This document shows positions 21,106 through 32,841 of a stretch of 64,000 bases of DNA, piece after piece. The position numbers were made by a program, and so were the translations under genes. Every line of letters starts with the position of its first letter. Position 1 is the first letter of the stretch. The DNA is from Capronia americana (taxonomy: Eukaryota > Ascomycota > Eurotiomycetes > Chaetothyriales > Herpotrichiellaceae), in the NCBI GenBank assembly GCA_016110215.1, contig JADWQD010000018.1, positions 186,001-250,000 on the forward strand, in the 5' to 3' direction. Under the pieces are notes generated by a model. That model was given only the letters and a program-made list of their open reading frames with translations. It searched no databases and was not told where the DNA came from.

Positions 21106-22574
21106 ATGAGCGCCGCACAGAGTGTCGAGCTCCTCGAGCCCATCCGTGGCCCTATCCACGACGTTGACGATCCACTGGGCCATCAACGCGAGGTAAGCCC
21201 GCCACAAGATGCTGTCTCGGTCGAAGACGTGCCTCCCAACGGCGGCTATGGCTGGGTGTGCACATCCTGCGTCTTCATGCTCAACGCCCACAGCTGGGGC
21301 CTCAACAGCGTAAGCCCATTCCTGACCACCGACCTGCTCGAGAAGCTGACCCGTCGCAGGCTTGGGGCATATTCTTGGCCCATTACCTCGAGAATTCCAC
21401 CTTCAAGAACGCGACCCAACTCGAATACGCGCTGATCGGGGGCTTGTCGATCTCTCAGTCCCTTCTGAGCGCACCGGTCGTCAACATCTCCCAGAGGTAT
21501 CTCGGCATGAGGATCACCCTGCTCATAGGCACCCTCCTCCTGTTTGTTGCCTTGTTTGGCGCGTCGTATTCCACCCAAATATGGCACCTTTTCATGACCC
21601 AGGGAGTCTGTTTCGGGTGGGGATTGGGTTTCACATACATCCCCGCGACAGCGACGCTTCCTCAGTGGTTCTCTACTCGTCGCAGCCTCGCCATGGGAAT
21701 TGCATCCTCTGGTGCCGGCCTCGGGGGCCTGGCTTACAACCTGGCAGCCGGCGCCATCGTCCAGAACATGGGCGTGAGCTGGGCTTATCGCATTCTGGCA
21801 TTTTGCGGTCTGGCTGTCAACATGGTGTGTTCGTTGCTACTCAAGGATCGCAACAAGGCGGTCCAGCCTCTGCAGAATGCGTTCAGCTACCGCGAATATG
21901 GGCGGGTTGAGGTATTGCTGGTTGTGGCCTGGGGAGTGCTGACTGAACTGGGCTACATCGTCCTGCTCTACTCGCTGCCCAACTACGCGACCTCTATTGG
22001 CCTCACGGCATCTCAAGGATCAGTCGTCGGAGCTGTTCTCAATCTCGGTCTCGGAGTCGGCCGGCCAGTCATCGGATACTATTCGGACGCATTTGGCCGC
22101 ATCAACATGGCCGCGCTGATGACAGCACTTTGCGGCGTCCTCTGCCTCGCACTGTGGGTGCCTGCAAAGTCATATGGCGTCCTCATCGCCTTCGCCTTGA
22201 CGGCAGGGTGCGTGTGCGGTGTGTTTTGGAACACCATCACCCCGGTGTTGGCTGAAGTGGTGGGACTCAAGAGACTGCCTTCCTCGTTCGGTGTCATCTG
22301 TCTGGCCCTGGTCGTGCCCACCACATTTGCAGAGCCGATCGCACTTGAGATGGTCACTGCTTCCGGCTACCTCAGCGCCCAGATATTCGTGGGCTGCATG
22401 TTTTTGCTCGCTGGAGTGAGCACCTGGGTGCTGAGGTCGTGGAAGATCAATCAGGTTGAGCTAAAGGCTGCAATGGGCCAACAGCGGCTTGATCAAGGGA
22501 GATACGGAGACAATGCCGTGCGCCATGGCTTCTGGTTGACTCCCAGGAGGTTTCTCTGGCTAGGGAGGGTCTGA
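21106..22574 (+). CDS. MFS monocarboxylate-type transporter
   Basis: Two exons, 21106-21309 and 21360-22574 (50-nt intron), giving 472 residues. The junction restores NGGYGWVC...LNAHSWGLNSAWGIFLAHYL, the conserved opening of the fungal MCT-like branch (SLC16-like, Mch/Esbp6 type) of the major facilitator superfamily. Twelve hydrophobic helices follow. Members sit in the plasma or vacuolar membrane and move small organic acids, riboflavin or other solutes; the substrate is not predictable. The ATG at 21106 is the first in this frame. An upstream ATG at 21077 opens a 10-codon frame in another phase that ends at the true start (uORF). Confidence 0.9.
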
Positions 22575-23045
22575 ATCCTCGTTCTACGTTGCCTTTGACC
22601 TATGTGTCAGCCTCGTTTCTCGATTCGAGCGCCCGTGTCTATGGACAACAACGAACTCAACAATGTCTTATGGCATCGCCAATATCCCTGCTGAGGCGAC
22701 TTTGTTATTTGCGCAATCGTAACCTCTGTCTCAGGCCTACCTAGCCCACAATCTTTCCGAAACACAAACACCCAATATCTCAACATCTGACAATGCCGTC
22801 TAAGACACGTTGGTTCACCGCGTCGCAATGGGCGTTTGTACCACAATCTGGAGCAAGGCCACAAAGGAATCGTGCGGAGCAAGTGCCGTTCGTACATCGA
22901 GACTGGCGTCAAGTGGTAGCCTGTCCCTGCCTATATCAATGCTGTACTCCTCCAAGATGAAAACTGTCCACAAACCACTTCCTCTGCAACAACCTCTGAG
23001 TAATACAGCATACTGACACTCTACTTAAATTGGATATTGAGCATC
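22575..23045. other. Intergenic, no gene recognised
   Basis: About 470 bases between two plus-strand genes. No recognised element. Confidence 0.5.
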
Positions 23046-25457
23046 ATGCGCCGCATCTTCACACTTGCCTCCTTCCGAGACCTCCTCATCCTCTTCACAA
23101 TCTTCGGTTTCTGGATTCCAGCTGCACTCCATTGGCTTCACGATGCTGCGGTCCTGACCTTGACGGCGTCGCAAAATCTTGCCTGGGATGTTCTAGACGG
23201 AACATGTTGGGCAGTCAGACTCACGCTGGCATTCTTTCTGCTCACGGCCTCCTTCAACTTTGGACTCTGGATCCGCAAGGAAGACAACCATAATAGCCGC
23301 TGGACCGATGGCCTTGAACTTCCACTGAAACTAGTATCAGTGGTACCGTTTGGCTTCTTGAAACAGCTCGAATACTGTACATCTATTGCAGCAAGTGTCC
23401 TTCGATTCCTTGTGGCGACCCAGGAGATGATGCTCAAGCTTTTCACATCCCTTTCGCGCGCTGAAGGATTGATGGAGAATTTCCTCCTGCTCTTTCCGGT
23501 CTTCGACTTTGCTCTCCGTGCTGCGCCCAAATTCTGGAAGCTGAATGAGCTTCGCACGAAGTCTTCTAGCGTCGACACCGCCATCCATGAATTGCCCAAC
23601 GCTGGCGAGCACGACCAGCCTATACATCACATGCCCGGTGCATATCCGACAACTGCTCATGGACCTCGCTTTGAGTTGGAAGTCACCGTAGACGCCTTCT
23701 TCTTGGATCGCCCTCTTCAACGTGAGCAAGACCGAGACCAGAAAAACGTGGACAACAACGACATCACAGAGCTGGACAATGGCGACAGAGGCAGCGGAAA
23801 GAGCGAATGTGGCGCCCTCGAGACGGCTGAGGGCTATGATGCGGATGAAGAAAAGTCCGTCAACCTATCACTACCAAAACATGATGCCTCTGATTGCGAT
23901 GCGGACAGCGAGTCCTCCTCCTTGGACCGCCCTGGCCCTCGGTACACCAGCAAACTCCGAGACGCTAGACTCAGGACAGAGCCTGTCCAGCAAGTAAGAA
24001 GCCGATTCCAGCCATACAACGGGGAAACGATCGAAGCCAGGGTTGATGCCGATGGAGATTCAGATACCCATGTCCTTATCACTCAAGATCAAATCAGTCA
24101 CTTCTTGTTTGAGCGTATAGCCTACAATGGCCGACGTGGTCCTTCCAGCCGATTCAGACCACTTGACTCACCACCGGTCTCACCAGGAACGTTCACTCGC
24201 CGCAGAATTGTGCCTGAAAGAATTCGAGCTTGGGAAGAGCGGCAGCATCGGCAAGACCTGGAACCGGAGATTTCAGACGGAGAACAGGAGCCATCGTGGG
24301 AGTCAATAGAGGAGCGAGCACGCCGCTGGAACCCGGAACGGCTGGAGCGGCTTGACGTCGAAGTAAGGTCTACTTTCCAAGCTCCAACCAGCCTTCCTCT
24401 GGCCGAAATACTGGCCGATATCCTCCGCCGGATGGACGACAGGGACCATATCACCGGTACCCGAATCCCTACGAGTGTAAGACAGCAGAACCCGGTCCCA
24501 AATACTCCTCCTCCCACTTCACGGTCCCAAGGCGATCAAGCTGCTGACAACGTCGACGACGAGGAAGGGTTTCGCTTTAGGCCTGTAGACCAACAGGGCC
24601 GTCGCAATGCGTATGACTGGAGCAATATGCCTGCTTCGGCAGATGCACAACTTCCGCCACGACCGGACGCATGCTCGTGGGCAAATTCAAGTTATCCGTC
24701 TTCTCCGAGGCACCCTTTTCTATCACCACCCGGCACGTATCTCTCCTCCTCGCAGAGCTCATTCCGCCCCTCCCACCTGAGTTCAGCTGGATACTGTCCC
24801 CGGCGCACAGACACTTCGACCCCGACATACTCATTAAACCTTATCGGCCGCGCCTCAAGTAGACCCGCATCACTTTCCCAGCTCTCTTCATCTCGCGCTG
24901 AGCGACGGCCAACCAACGCAGATGGGAGTATGCATGTACGATGCGAGACTGGAGGGCTCTCTGGAAGACGAAGACCTCCAACAGTCAACACCAACTTACC
25001 ACCATCGCCGTCGTCCGGCTCACACTATCTTCTGTCAGACAATTCGTCATCAGCGCTGAGTCAGGACAGCAACTCCTCGACGGGGACATATTACTATTTT
25101 CGCCCGATGATCGAAAGACCGCACGGGAGCTCGCCGCTGTACATCCTTCGTCTACTACGGCGGCCGACTTCAACTTCAACCTCGACTTCGTCCTCGTCCT
25201 CGTCAACGTCAAGTCATTTCAGTCGCACCTCAAGCGGGGCGTACTACCACCGTCGTACTCGCAACCCCAGCCCCCACCATGAGCCAGTCTCACTGACGCC
25301 GATGGAGCGCTTCCTTCGTGAGGATAGACCACGTTCCAGTGCTTCCGAATACCCTTCTGGTGGAAATTTTCGTACCCCACCCGAGGCATCAAGTTCCACG
25401 TCGAACAAAGGGCCTACCGAGAGGGAACTCCATCGATGGCCAAGAAGACCATACTAG
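23046..25457 (+). CDS. Unknown protein: N-terminal membrane segments, long disordered tail
   Basis: Continuous frame of 803 residues from the ATG at 23046. I do not recognise a family. The first ~175 residues hold hydrophobic stretches (LLILFTIFGFWIPAALHWL, LTLAFFLLTASFNFGLWI, a weaker one near VSVVPFGF, and FLLLFPVFDFAL), so membrane anchoring is likely. The remaining ~620 residues are charged and low in complexity: acidic up to ~300, then many Arg-Arg-Trp/Glu-rich stretches and a Ser/Thr/Pro-rich end with a poly-Ser run. Such a layout resembles fungus-specific membrane-anchored disordered proteins. No intron is needed. Codon use looks like its neighbours, and a frame of this length is not expected by chance. 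Confidence 0.7.
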   Translation: MRRIFTLASFRDLLILFTIFGFWIPAALHWLHDAAVLTLTASQNLAWDVLDGTCWAVRLTLAFFLLTASFNFGLWIRKEDNHNSRWTDGLELPLKLVSVVPFGFLKQLEYCTSIAASVLRFLVATQEMMLKLFTSLSRAEGLMENFLLLFPVFDFALRAAPKFWKLNELRTKSSSVDTAIHELPNAGEHDQPIHHMPGAYPTTAHGPRFELEVTVDAFFLDRPLQREQDRDQKNVDNNDITELDNGDRGSGKSECGALETAEGYDADEEKSVNLSLPKHDASDCDADSESSSLDRPGPRYTSKLRDARLRTEPVQQVRSRFQPYNGETIEARVDADGDSDTHVLITQDQISHFLFERIAYNGRRGPSSRFRPLDSPPVSPGTFTRRRIVPERIRAWEERQHRQDLEPEISDGEQEPSWESIEERARRWNPERLERLDVEVRSTFQAPTSLPLAEILADILRRMDDRDHITGTRIPTSVRQQNPVPNTPPPTSRSQGDQAADNVDDEEGFRFRPVDQQGRRNAYDWSNMPASADAQLPPRPDACSWANSSYPSSPRHPFLSPPGTYLSSSQSSFRPSHLSSAGYCPRRTDTSTPTYSLNLIGRASSRPASLSQLSSSRAERRPTNADGSMHVRCETGGLSGRRRPPTVNTNLPPSPSSGSHYLLSDNSSSALSQDSNSSTGTYYYFRPMIERPHGSSPLYILRLLRRPTSTSTSTSSSSSSTSSHFSRTSSGAYYHRRTRNPSPHHEPVSLTPMERFLREDRPRSSASEYPSGGNFRTPPEASSSTSNKGPTERELHRWPRRPY

Positions 25458-26493
25458 ACTTTGAACGGCTGACTTGAGTTTCGGAACTCGATGTAGACGC
25501 TGTGATGAGATGCCTGGGACGACCAGGGAAATTCGGAATGGGAAACGCTAGGCAAGATGGACCAGGGTCTCATCCGGGATTTGGAAACGTTGACGTGAAG
25601 AGGTTGTTAGGATGCTGCGTGGGCATGCGCCAGCTTCTTCTTTGTATGATTTTCGCGGATGACTGGGCAACGAGCACCTGGGCTGGACCCGGCGTGGGTG
25701 TGGGCGGTGGTTTTCTGACATGGCTTGTGCTATCGGCATGGCTCAACACGGGGATAGGAATGGTTGGGTCGTTCGGAAACGTCTCGTATAATCGGGATCG
25801 GGCATGGACATTGAACTGGAATGGAAGCGGGATACATAGAAAATAGACAGGGAGGCAGAGCCACCACACAATTTCTTGTTCTGTCTTTTCTTCAACGTGA
25901 TTCTTTGCATTCTCGCACCTCCTGCCTCAAGTTGGACATGAATTGAAAAACCGTGGGTATCCTAAAACCAGCCAACTGCCGACTTACAGTGCGTCAAGTC
26001 CACTCAAGATTCACACTTTACACTTCACTCTTCACACTCAGCTTCTCATACATGCTTGGACCAAGTAAGGCACGCTCGCTTAGATCAATCTCACGTCTCC
26101 TGTCTTCCCAATCTCCTATATTCCCATCGCTAATGCAGGGTCCATGACTCGTAAAAAACGTGCTGAAGAGCATGCATGCATGCATGAAAGAGATCATCGC
26201 TGGGAAAGGGAATTCGTAATCATGTCGTTTAAATCTCGAGAATCGCTTCTTTGTGGATGGGGTAAAAATCCGTTTCAGTTTTGGGTGTTTCGTGTCTGCG
26301 GTAGAGTCTGTCGAAGTCGGTATGTGGTAGGAAGTCTTTGAAATTGCTCACCGGCTCGGTCGGTCTGGGTCCTAGCCGCTTCCCACACCTCACACCTTAT
26401 TGTGTCAAGGACAGCTCCGTGAAAAAGCCGGTCGATCTCTTTCCGGCCACTTCGTCCGTTACATGATAACTCGAATCTTTGAAGACTTCAAGG
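25458..26493. other. Convergent spacer
   Basis: About 1 kb between two convergent genes, hence 3' UTRs. It holds a short CATG repeat at ~26170-26186. No credible coding frame. Confidence 0.5.
26170..26186. repeat. (CATG)n short tandem repeat
   Basis: Four units of a self-complementary tetranucleotide, which could also form a hairpin. Confidence 0.85.
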
Positions 26494-28263
26494 TCATATA
26501 TCCCAAGGCAACTCATCCTCTTCGCATCTCATACAGGTCAGGTAACCCAACCCACCACCCCCACCATCAGCCAGGCTCCTCAAATCCAGCTCGAGACAGT
26601 TCCTCACTAGCGGCTTGACCATATCCCTGGCCACATTCTTGATTTCATCTACCTTACGTTCGAAGCGGCGGAGGTTGTCGCGAGTATACAGCGATTGATT
26701 GGTCGACGGAGGAGTAAGTTTGAGGAAGCGCTTGAGTTCATCGTGGGGCAGGAACGTGTCAGGGTTGGTGGAGGCGATGAGGCGGAAGATACGACCCGTG
26801 GCTATGGCGCTGGACTGATGCGGGTTAGCGAGAGGAGGTGGGTGAGGCTGGTAGGGTGGAGGAGGCGGCATGTTGCGTTCTGCGCTGGGGCGAGGAGCCG
26901 GCAGACGGGGAGGCGCGTTGCTGTTCCCGCTACCGGGACGTGAGTTGGGCGGATTCTTCAGGATGCCCCGGACTTCGGGGGTGGTGTTTTCGGCAAGCCA
27001 TTGCCGCCACAGCGACATTGCCAGCCAGCCGAGATAGTCATTTGACGGATTGACTCTTTCGCCGCGGCTGGTTGTTAGTGTCAGCCGGTATAGTCTCGTC
27101 TCAATTCGTTGTTTCAACTCTTCGAGCTCGTCAACTTTGTCCTCGATCAGGTCGATAACTGACTGGGGGACTTCGTAGCCGCCCCCAGAATGGTCGGGTG
27201 GTTTGATGTAGGGATAGGCAGCAGGCCATTGGCCCACAACATGAGTCAGGGCTTCGGAGAAGATGATGCGACTTCGGGCCAGGTAGCCAAGTTTGAGGTA
27301 CGATGGCGGGTACTTGGCGATCTGCTTGAACAAGCGGGATGAAAACCGCAGTAAGTGGTGGTCGATGCGAGGACCAACGACGGGGAGAGCGTCGTACATG
27401 TCTGCTAGAGACAGAAGTGCTTTGCATTCCGAATAGGCTGAAGCGATGTTCGTCGAGTTCAGTATGGGTGGATAGTTGTAAAAGATGCGGAAAAGGTTGT
27501 CGTAGTCTCGGAGGAGTGGATTTGTGAGAGACGGGTCAGGCGCAGTCACGGCCAACTCGGCGGTAGACTGCGAGGCCGGTCCACGGTGGGAGAGGGCCAG
27601 GTTGGCCATGGACCGAAAGAAAGACGATGAATGCGCCCGCTCCGTCCTTGGACGGTCCGTCTGGGGAGGGACCGGTGCCGGTGCAAACAGACTGTTTTCT
27701 GGGGTCCTCTGCACCAAGATCGGCTCCTCATCTTCCTCCAGATTCTCCCAGTCCAACTCGAACCTCCATCTTTGCCGTTGGGGTGAAGTCGGTAGCGCGG
27801 GTGGTTGTGGGCCAGCAGCAGAAGGACCGGCCGGCGAACTGACCTGAGAGGACTCCTCCCCGATGACACTCAATGCTGCTTGGCCGGGCCTCGACAAGGC
27901 TGCGTCGGGCGGACATCTTTGCGGCTGGCCCCTTGTGGTCTCCTCGGCAAAGAAGCCTGCAAACTGAGCCAATGTAAAACTGTGTAGGAGGTATCTCTTC
28001 TCTTGTCCATCGCAGGCGATTACCATCTCCACATCCCCAGATTGTGAGAAGAAGGGGAATTCATTCTGCGGAACATGTGACGTTCCTCCATAGTGCGACC
28101 GTCCCCGCTGGTGATGATGTCTGGAGCGAGAGGTTCTTGAGACGATGGAGGGAGCGCCCCGAGACTGGGAGGCGGAGCGAGAGTGAGGACGATCTGCGAC
28201 TTCGGCGCGTGAAACCATCGGGACAGATGTTTGCTGGTGGGATTGTGCAGGCTGTGGATTCAT
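26494..28263 (-). CDS. BTB/POZ-like domain protein, function unknown
   Basis: Single frame of 589 residues. After a Ser/Arg/His-rich N-terminus, residues ~75-110 read GDVEMVIACDGQEKRYLLHS followed by FTLAQFAGFF, the beginning of a BTB fold (D-V-x-(F/M)-V-I ... Y-x-L-H-x-x-x-L). A disordered insert follows, then ~265-370 (LLRDYDNLFRIFYNYPPIL, CKALLSLADMYDALPVVGPR, LFKQIAKYPPSYLKLGYL), a helical block typical of fungus-specific BTB proteins. BTB domains mediate dimerisation and often Cul3 binding; neither can be shown here. The C-terminal third is proline-rich with a further conserved-looking helical end. It lies downstream of PDK1 on the same strand, with ~0.85 kb between. Confidence 0.75.
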   Translation of the reverse strand: MNPQPAQSHQQTSVPMVSRAEVADRPHSRSASQSRGAPSIVSRTSRSRHHHQRGRSHYGGTSHVPQNEFPFFSQSGDVEMVIACDGQEKRYLLHSFTLAQFAGFFAEETTRGQPQRCPPDAALSRPGQAALSVIGEESSQVSSPAGPSAAGPQPPALPTSPQRQRWRFELDWENLEEDEEPILVQRTPENSLFAPAPVPPQTDRPRTERAHSSSFFRSMANLALSHRGPASQSTAELAVTAPDPSLTNPLLRDYDNLFRIFYNYPPILNSTNIASAYSECKALLSLADMYDALPVVGPRIDHHLLRFSSRLFKQIAKYPPSYLKLGYLARSRIIFSEALTHVVGQWPAAYPYIKPPDHSGGGYEVPQSVIDLIEDKVDELEELKQRIETRLYRLTLTTSRGERVNPSNDYLGWLAMSLWRQWLAENTTPEVRGILKNPPNSRPGSGNSNAPPRLPAPRPSAERNMPPPPPYQPHPPPLANPHQSSAIATGRIFRLIASTNPDTFLPHDELKRFLKLTPPSTNQSLYTRDNLRRFERKVDEIKNVARDMVKPLVRNCLELDLRSLADGGGGGLGYLTCMRCEEDELPWDI

Positions 28264-29118
28264 GTGATCTCATCAACCCTCGCAGGCTCGAAAGCTCTTT
28301 GCGCACGAGCTATATTCATCAACGCAGTTCTTGTAGGCAGTCATTCATCGGCTCAACTTCCTCGACCCTTGTGCGCCCTGTTGTTCTTGAAGGTTGCCTC
28401 ACGTTCTTTGCGCATACAAGTCGGGCGCTGTGACAGAAGTCGCCGAGTGGTAGCCCGCAGGAAGGATCATGCGACTTGACCTCGTCGACGCTCGCTCTCA
28501 CGTGGGATGGGCGACACTTTCCTGTACGGTGGTGGTCCCGGTCACCGTGTCAAGCGACGTTTTCTGCTGTCGTCTCTCTCGAGCGCCATCCTGCGGAGGC
28601 GCGATGGCCAGTAGATGAGGCTGCTGCGGGACACGAAGGGTGGCGATGGAAGTGCAGAGCGGCAGCCGGAAGAGGAGTAGCTCCAGCTGCAGGTCCAGGC
28701 GTGTTCGGCGTCTCCTGGCCAGTGGTAGACGGAGCTGAAGCAGGGCACAAGCGACACCAGGCCATGCCCGCATCTTCATTTGTGGGCAGCCAGAGACGCC
28801 AAGCCATCAGCTAGACAAAGCGGAACGAAAGATGGCATGACTTGCCAGTCTTCATTCAGGCGGATGTGGCGGCGACTGCCAACGAGTCTGACGCTCGCCG
28901 ACGGGTCACAGAGCCAGCGCCAAAGATGTATATACCCTCTCTACATCTACCAGATGCGACCTTCGACGACACCAAGAGCCAACTGTCGATGCTCTTCTAC
29001 CCTGTTCCAGATCGCCATGCTGTTCGCATCCTCAAGACCAATGCTATGCTAGTAAATTTCTGTGCAAGAAGCGAACGACCAACCACAACACCGCAACCCA
29101 TTTGTTCATCGGTCCATC
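28264..29118. other. Intergenic: PDK1 3' region and BTB-gene promoter
   Basis: About 855 bases between two minus-strand genes. Open frames here (for example near 28842-29162) are short and featureless. Confidence 0.5.
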
Positions 29119-31783
29119 TTAAAACACTGCTGTCAGTCCACTTTTCGACTGCCGCTTGCTGAAGCGTTTTCTCCCCTTAAGAGACTCCGCATCTCCCGAG
29201 TGCTGCTTGTGCAGGATCCCTCGTCCTGAATGCGACTGGTTCGCGGAATGGGGACTTAAATCGGTGGGCTGGTCGATGGTGCTGGCATGACTTGACAGTG
29301 CTGAAGACGAAATATTCAGTGAGTCGTCATTGGAGTAGTTCTGCTGCTGCATCGCGATGTCTTTGGCTCGTCCCAGCACGTCAAGCCACTCCTGCGTTGC
29401 CTTAGCTGTCGCCATCGGTTCGCTCGACGGGGGCTTCACATCCTCGAAGACGTAGTGGCGGTCCTTCTGCTCATCTGGTCAGTATTGTATTTTCCCTGGG
29501 TATCACGCTAGGACTCACGGTGTCAACTATCCACTGGGTCACGCCCTTCGCATCGGTCGCGCTCGAATACTCGGTCCCTGGGGAGAGCAACGAGATTTCT
29601 GATTTCGACTTCTTTTCCTCCCCACCCGCAGCAGCGATTATGATTCTCGCACTCGAGGTCACCATGACCAGCCTCTGCCGTTTCTTGGTGTTACTACCTC
29701 CAAACCACTTCGACAACTTGCCGCCACCATCGGTATTGTGTGGACTGTGGGGGTTTGGGGATGAGATTACGGAGAGGTTGCCTAGCTTCAGGATTCGTTC
29801 ATTGTTTCGTGTGAGGACAGGAGACCATTCGATGTCTAGTTGACTGGGCGGCGGGAGTTCCGTGATTACCCTTGGTTGAGGTCGCTGATTGTTGGGGGGA
29901 AGCATGGTTGGATGAGTGCTGTGACTGGGATCGATGTCAGGTGGAAAGCTGTCTTGGGCACTGCTTCCATTAAGCTTGATTGGCGGCTGTGTGGGAGGCA
30001 CAAATGGCTTCAGTCGTGGTGCCTTCTGCTCCCACAACCCCCGACCCCACTGAATGCCAGTGAAGAAGGGATGATTCTTTGCATGTTCCAGAGATAGTCG
30101 CCGTTGCGGGTCGAGGACTAACAACCGCTCGACCAGGTCTCGGGCGACTTCTGGGAACCCTCGAGGAAACTCATAGTCGAGAGCCACAATCTTCTGGAAT
30201 GTCTGATAGTCGTTGGCCGCCTTAAATGGCGGCCGTCCAGCCATAAGCTGGTATATGATGCAGCCAAATGCCCACATGTCGCTGGCTTTGCATGCGTTCT
30301 TGTCGGTCAGCAGTTCTGGGCTCACGTACTCGGCGGTGCCCACAAACGAACTTGCTCGGTTCTCGGTTGAGGTGGAATCGGGTTCGAAATCGACATAGCC
30401 CTCAGCGTTTCGCCTTTCGGGGAGGAGTTTGGCTGTCCCAAAGTCCGTGACTTTGATGTGCCGATTCCCGTCTAGCAGGAGATTCTCCGGCTTCAGATCG
30501 CGATGGATGACACCCCGGCTGTGCATGTACTCGATGGTATCCAGTATCTGTGCGCCGTAGAATCGTGAGCATTCCTCATCAAAGGTGGACATGCGCTTCA
30601 AGACACCAAGCAATTCGCCGCCCTGGCACAGGTCCAGCACAAAGTACAGAGACCGCTCATCTTGGAAGGTGTAATACAGTCTCACCACGCCAGGATGGTC
30701 CGTCAACCGGTTTAGAGTGTCTTTCTCGATGTTTACGTATTTCACCTTCTTCTCTTTGATGATATGTCTCTTATCCAACACCTTGATGGCGTACTCTCTG
30801 CCATTGCTCCGGTCAGTCGCAGCGAGGACTGTACTATATGAGCCTTCTCCGAGAGTCTGGCCAAAGTTGAAGTCCTTGACGCCCTTTTTGACGGGCCTAG
30901 TGGTGACCGTGCCGTCTGGCGCGACTTCTCTTCTGACGCCGACGGCAGCTCCACGCTCCTGCCAATCCTCTGCACTGGTAAGCGGCCGGTCGTCGAGGTT
31001 GTACGGCGAGCTCGATAAGGGTGTCTGTATGGACCTGGGGGTGGTAGAAAGAGGGGTGTTGCCGGTCGTAGTGCTGCCTGCGTGTGAAGGTGGCACACCA
31101 CGAGAGGTTCTTCGCGGAGGTAAAGGTGCATTGCCTTGGGTGTATTGCCCCTGCCCGTAGGCTCTTTCTGTGTGGTTGGCGTCTCCCGAAGGCACTCCTG
31201 CCACATCTCCCAGCCCCACGCGTTTGGAGGATGTCCGTTGAGGAAAACCCGACGGGGCTGCACCATCACTTCGAACTCTATATGAGCCTTGACGGGAAAC
31301 ACCATTTGTAGCCGAGCCGTTGACGGGCATCTGGGTGTAATAAGCTGAACTAGGACGTGAGGCGTTCGACCGAGGGTCGTGTAAGTTGTGGGGCATCGTA
31401 GTAGGATACTGAGGAAACTGCGCCTGCTGTTGGTCTTGATATGAATAGGGGATATTCTGCCGGTGGGAAATCCGGTCAGAAGAAGAATTATTTTGCAAGA
31501 AGGTAGACTGCGTCGGCGTGGATGCAGACTCGGAGGATGAAGCCATGGAGAGCGAAGGAGGGTCTTCGGCAGCGGTCATGGCCCCGGTGCCAAATTCCAT
31601 CGGGGACACAGGGCTGCGAGAACGTTGAGGCGTGGCGGAGAGATAGTCGGTCCTCCCATCTGGGTCGACCAGCGGAGACACTCGTGGAAACTGAGGTTCA
31701 GGCGGGTGAGTCTGTATGGGAGTGTCGGGCGATGCATCGTCGGGATTCGCAATCCGCAGCGGACCAAGCGAGAGGTCAGCCAT
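29119..31783 (-). CDS. PDK1-type protein kinase (Pkh/Ksg1 family)
   Basis: Two exons, 31783-29519 and 29466-29119 (52-nt intron), giving 870 residues. Residues 1-300 are disordered. The kinase domain spans ~303-575: glycine loop GEGSYS (~312), catalytic Lys334 in AIKVLDK, HRDLKPEN (Asp429), DFGTAKL (Asp447), and activation segment SSFVGTAEYVSPELL. This set, with the YVNIEKDTLNRL helix, is diagnostic of PDK1. A C-terminal PH-like region (~690-800; SARIIIAAAGGEE, GVTQWIVDT) is joined by the splice to KDRHYVFEDVKPP. PDK1 kinases phosphorylate the activation loops of AGC kinases (Ypk, Pkc1, Sch9) in sphingolipid/cell-wall signalling. Divergent from an unknown gene; the shared promoter has an 11-bp tandem repeat. 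Confidence 0.96.
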
Positions 31784-32841
31784 TTTGGTCGTGTGTCCGA
31801 CTCAGACTCGTGGACGGAGTGGCTTGGAGATGAGAATCCCAAGCCCAATGACGTGTCGGTGGTGTCTTGCCGGCACCTTCTCAGTCACAATCGCTGTACA
31901 GTTGTTGAAGTCTTCATCGCTGCGGCATCCGTACCAGCAGCTGTGAGAGTTCCCCCCAGGCCCAAAGTGACGAAGTTAGGGGCGGATGGAGAGTCGGTTT
32001 CAGATTGCGAATCGAGGGTCCTGGGATCTGATCTCGCAGTCCCGCTAATGTTCCGGCGGTAGCGATGGGTGCGATGGCGATGGGGGTAGCGAACGTGTGG
32101 GTGAGTGAGTGTCGGAGTCAGAGACAAGCGCGAGAAGGATGGTGAAGTTGCCAGGAGGATGAGCCAAAGATGAGCCAGAGGTGAGCCCAAGATGAGCCCA
32201 AGATGAACCCGAGATGATGCCCGTCTTTGCGCTTCTAGGTTCCTCACAGGGTCAGAGCGTCGGTGGCCAATCAGCGGCCTGTGCGTATATTAGTTCCACA
32301 CTTCGTCGTTTCTGTGAATCTGTCTCTCTTTAGATCAACAAATTCACAATGCACAATGCACAGTACACTCTTCTCTTCCAGACATCTGTCGCACGGGTTG
32401 ACAGCAGACTGCGGTGGAGGTCATCTGACCGCCCTGAGGCTAAGCGGTGGGTTCATGCATCCACATACGTAAAACGTCCAAGGTCCATCAGGGGCCGTTG
32501 GAGGAGTCGTTGTCATCCACTTCATCCCACCTTACACAGTATAGAGATATACTATGGAAGGTCTCTGTGCGCGGAGTCATAGTACGGTAATTCCATTTCA
32601 TGTCTATGAGCGGCGATCAGAGGCTGCGGGTGGCTGATCCGACCATCCATGTCAGCCTCAAAATGTCTTCTTTCAATGAATGTTGCTATAAATGTCTAGC
32701 ACGATAGTGGAGGCAATGACTTCCCGAAGTCAACTTGTACGCACCTGCCTGATGATGTCGTTGCAATACAAGGAAGTCGCTGCGGCGACTGACGTTGCTC
32801 AAGGCAAACGCAACCAACAATCTCGGTCTTTCTCCTGATGG
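31784..32841. promoter_or_regulatory. Divergent promoter region (PDK1 / unknown gene)
   Basis: About 1.06 kb between two divergent start codons, with a tandem repeat annotated separately. Confidence 0.5.
32158..32223. repeat. Six tandem 11-bp units (gatgagcccaa)
   Basis: Six consecutive 11-bp units, each a variant of gatgagcccaa. The outer copies are the most diverged. The period is close to one DNA helical turn and is not a multiple of three, which fits a non-coding role. Confidence 0.92.

Noticed and set aside
21258..21359. Start of the monocarboxylate transporter at the ATG at 21258
   Set aside because: That start lies in the wrong phase of exon 1. Splicing 21309 to 21360 gives the conserved family opening from ATG 21106.
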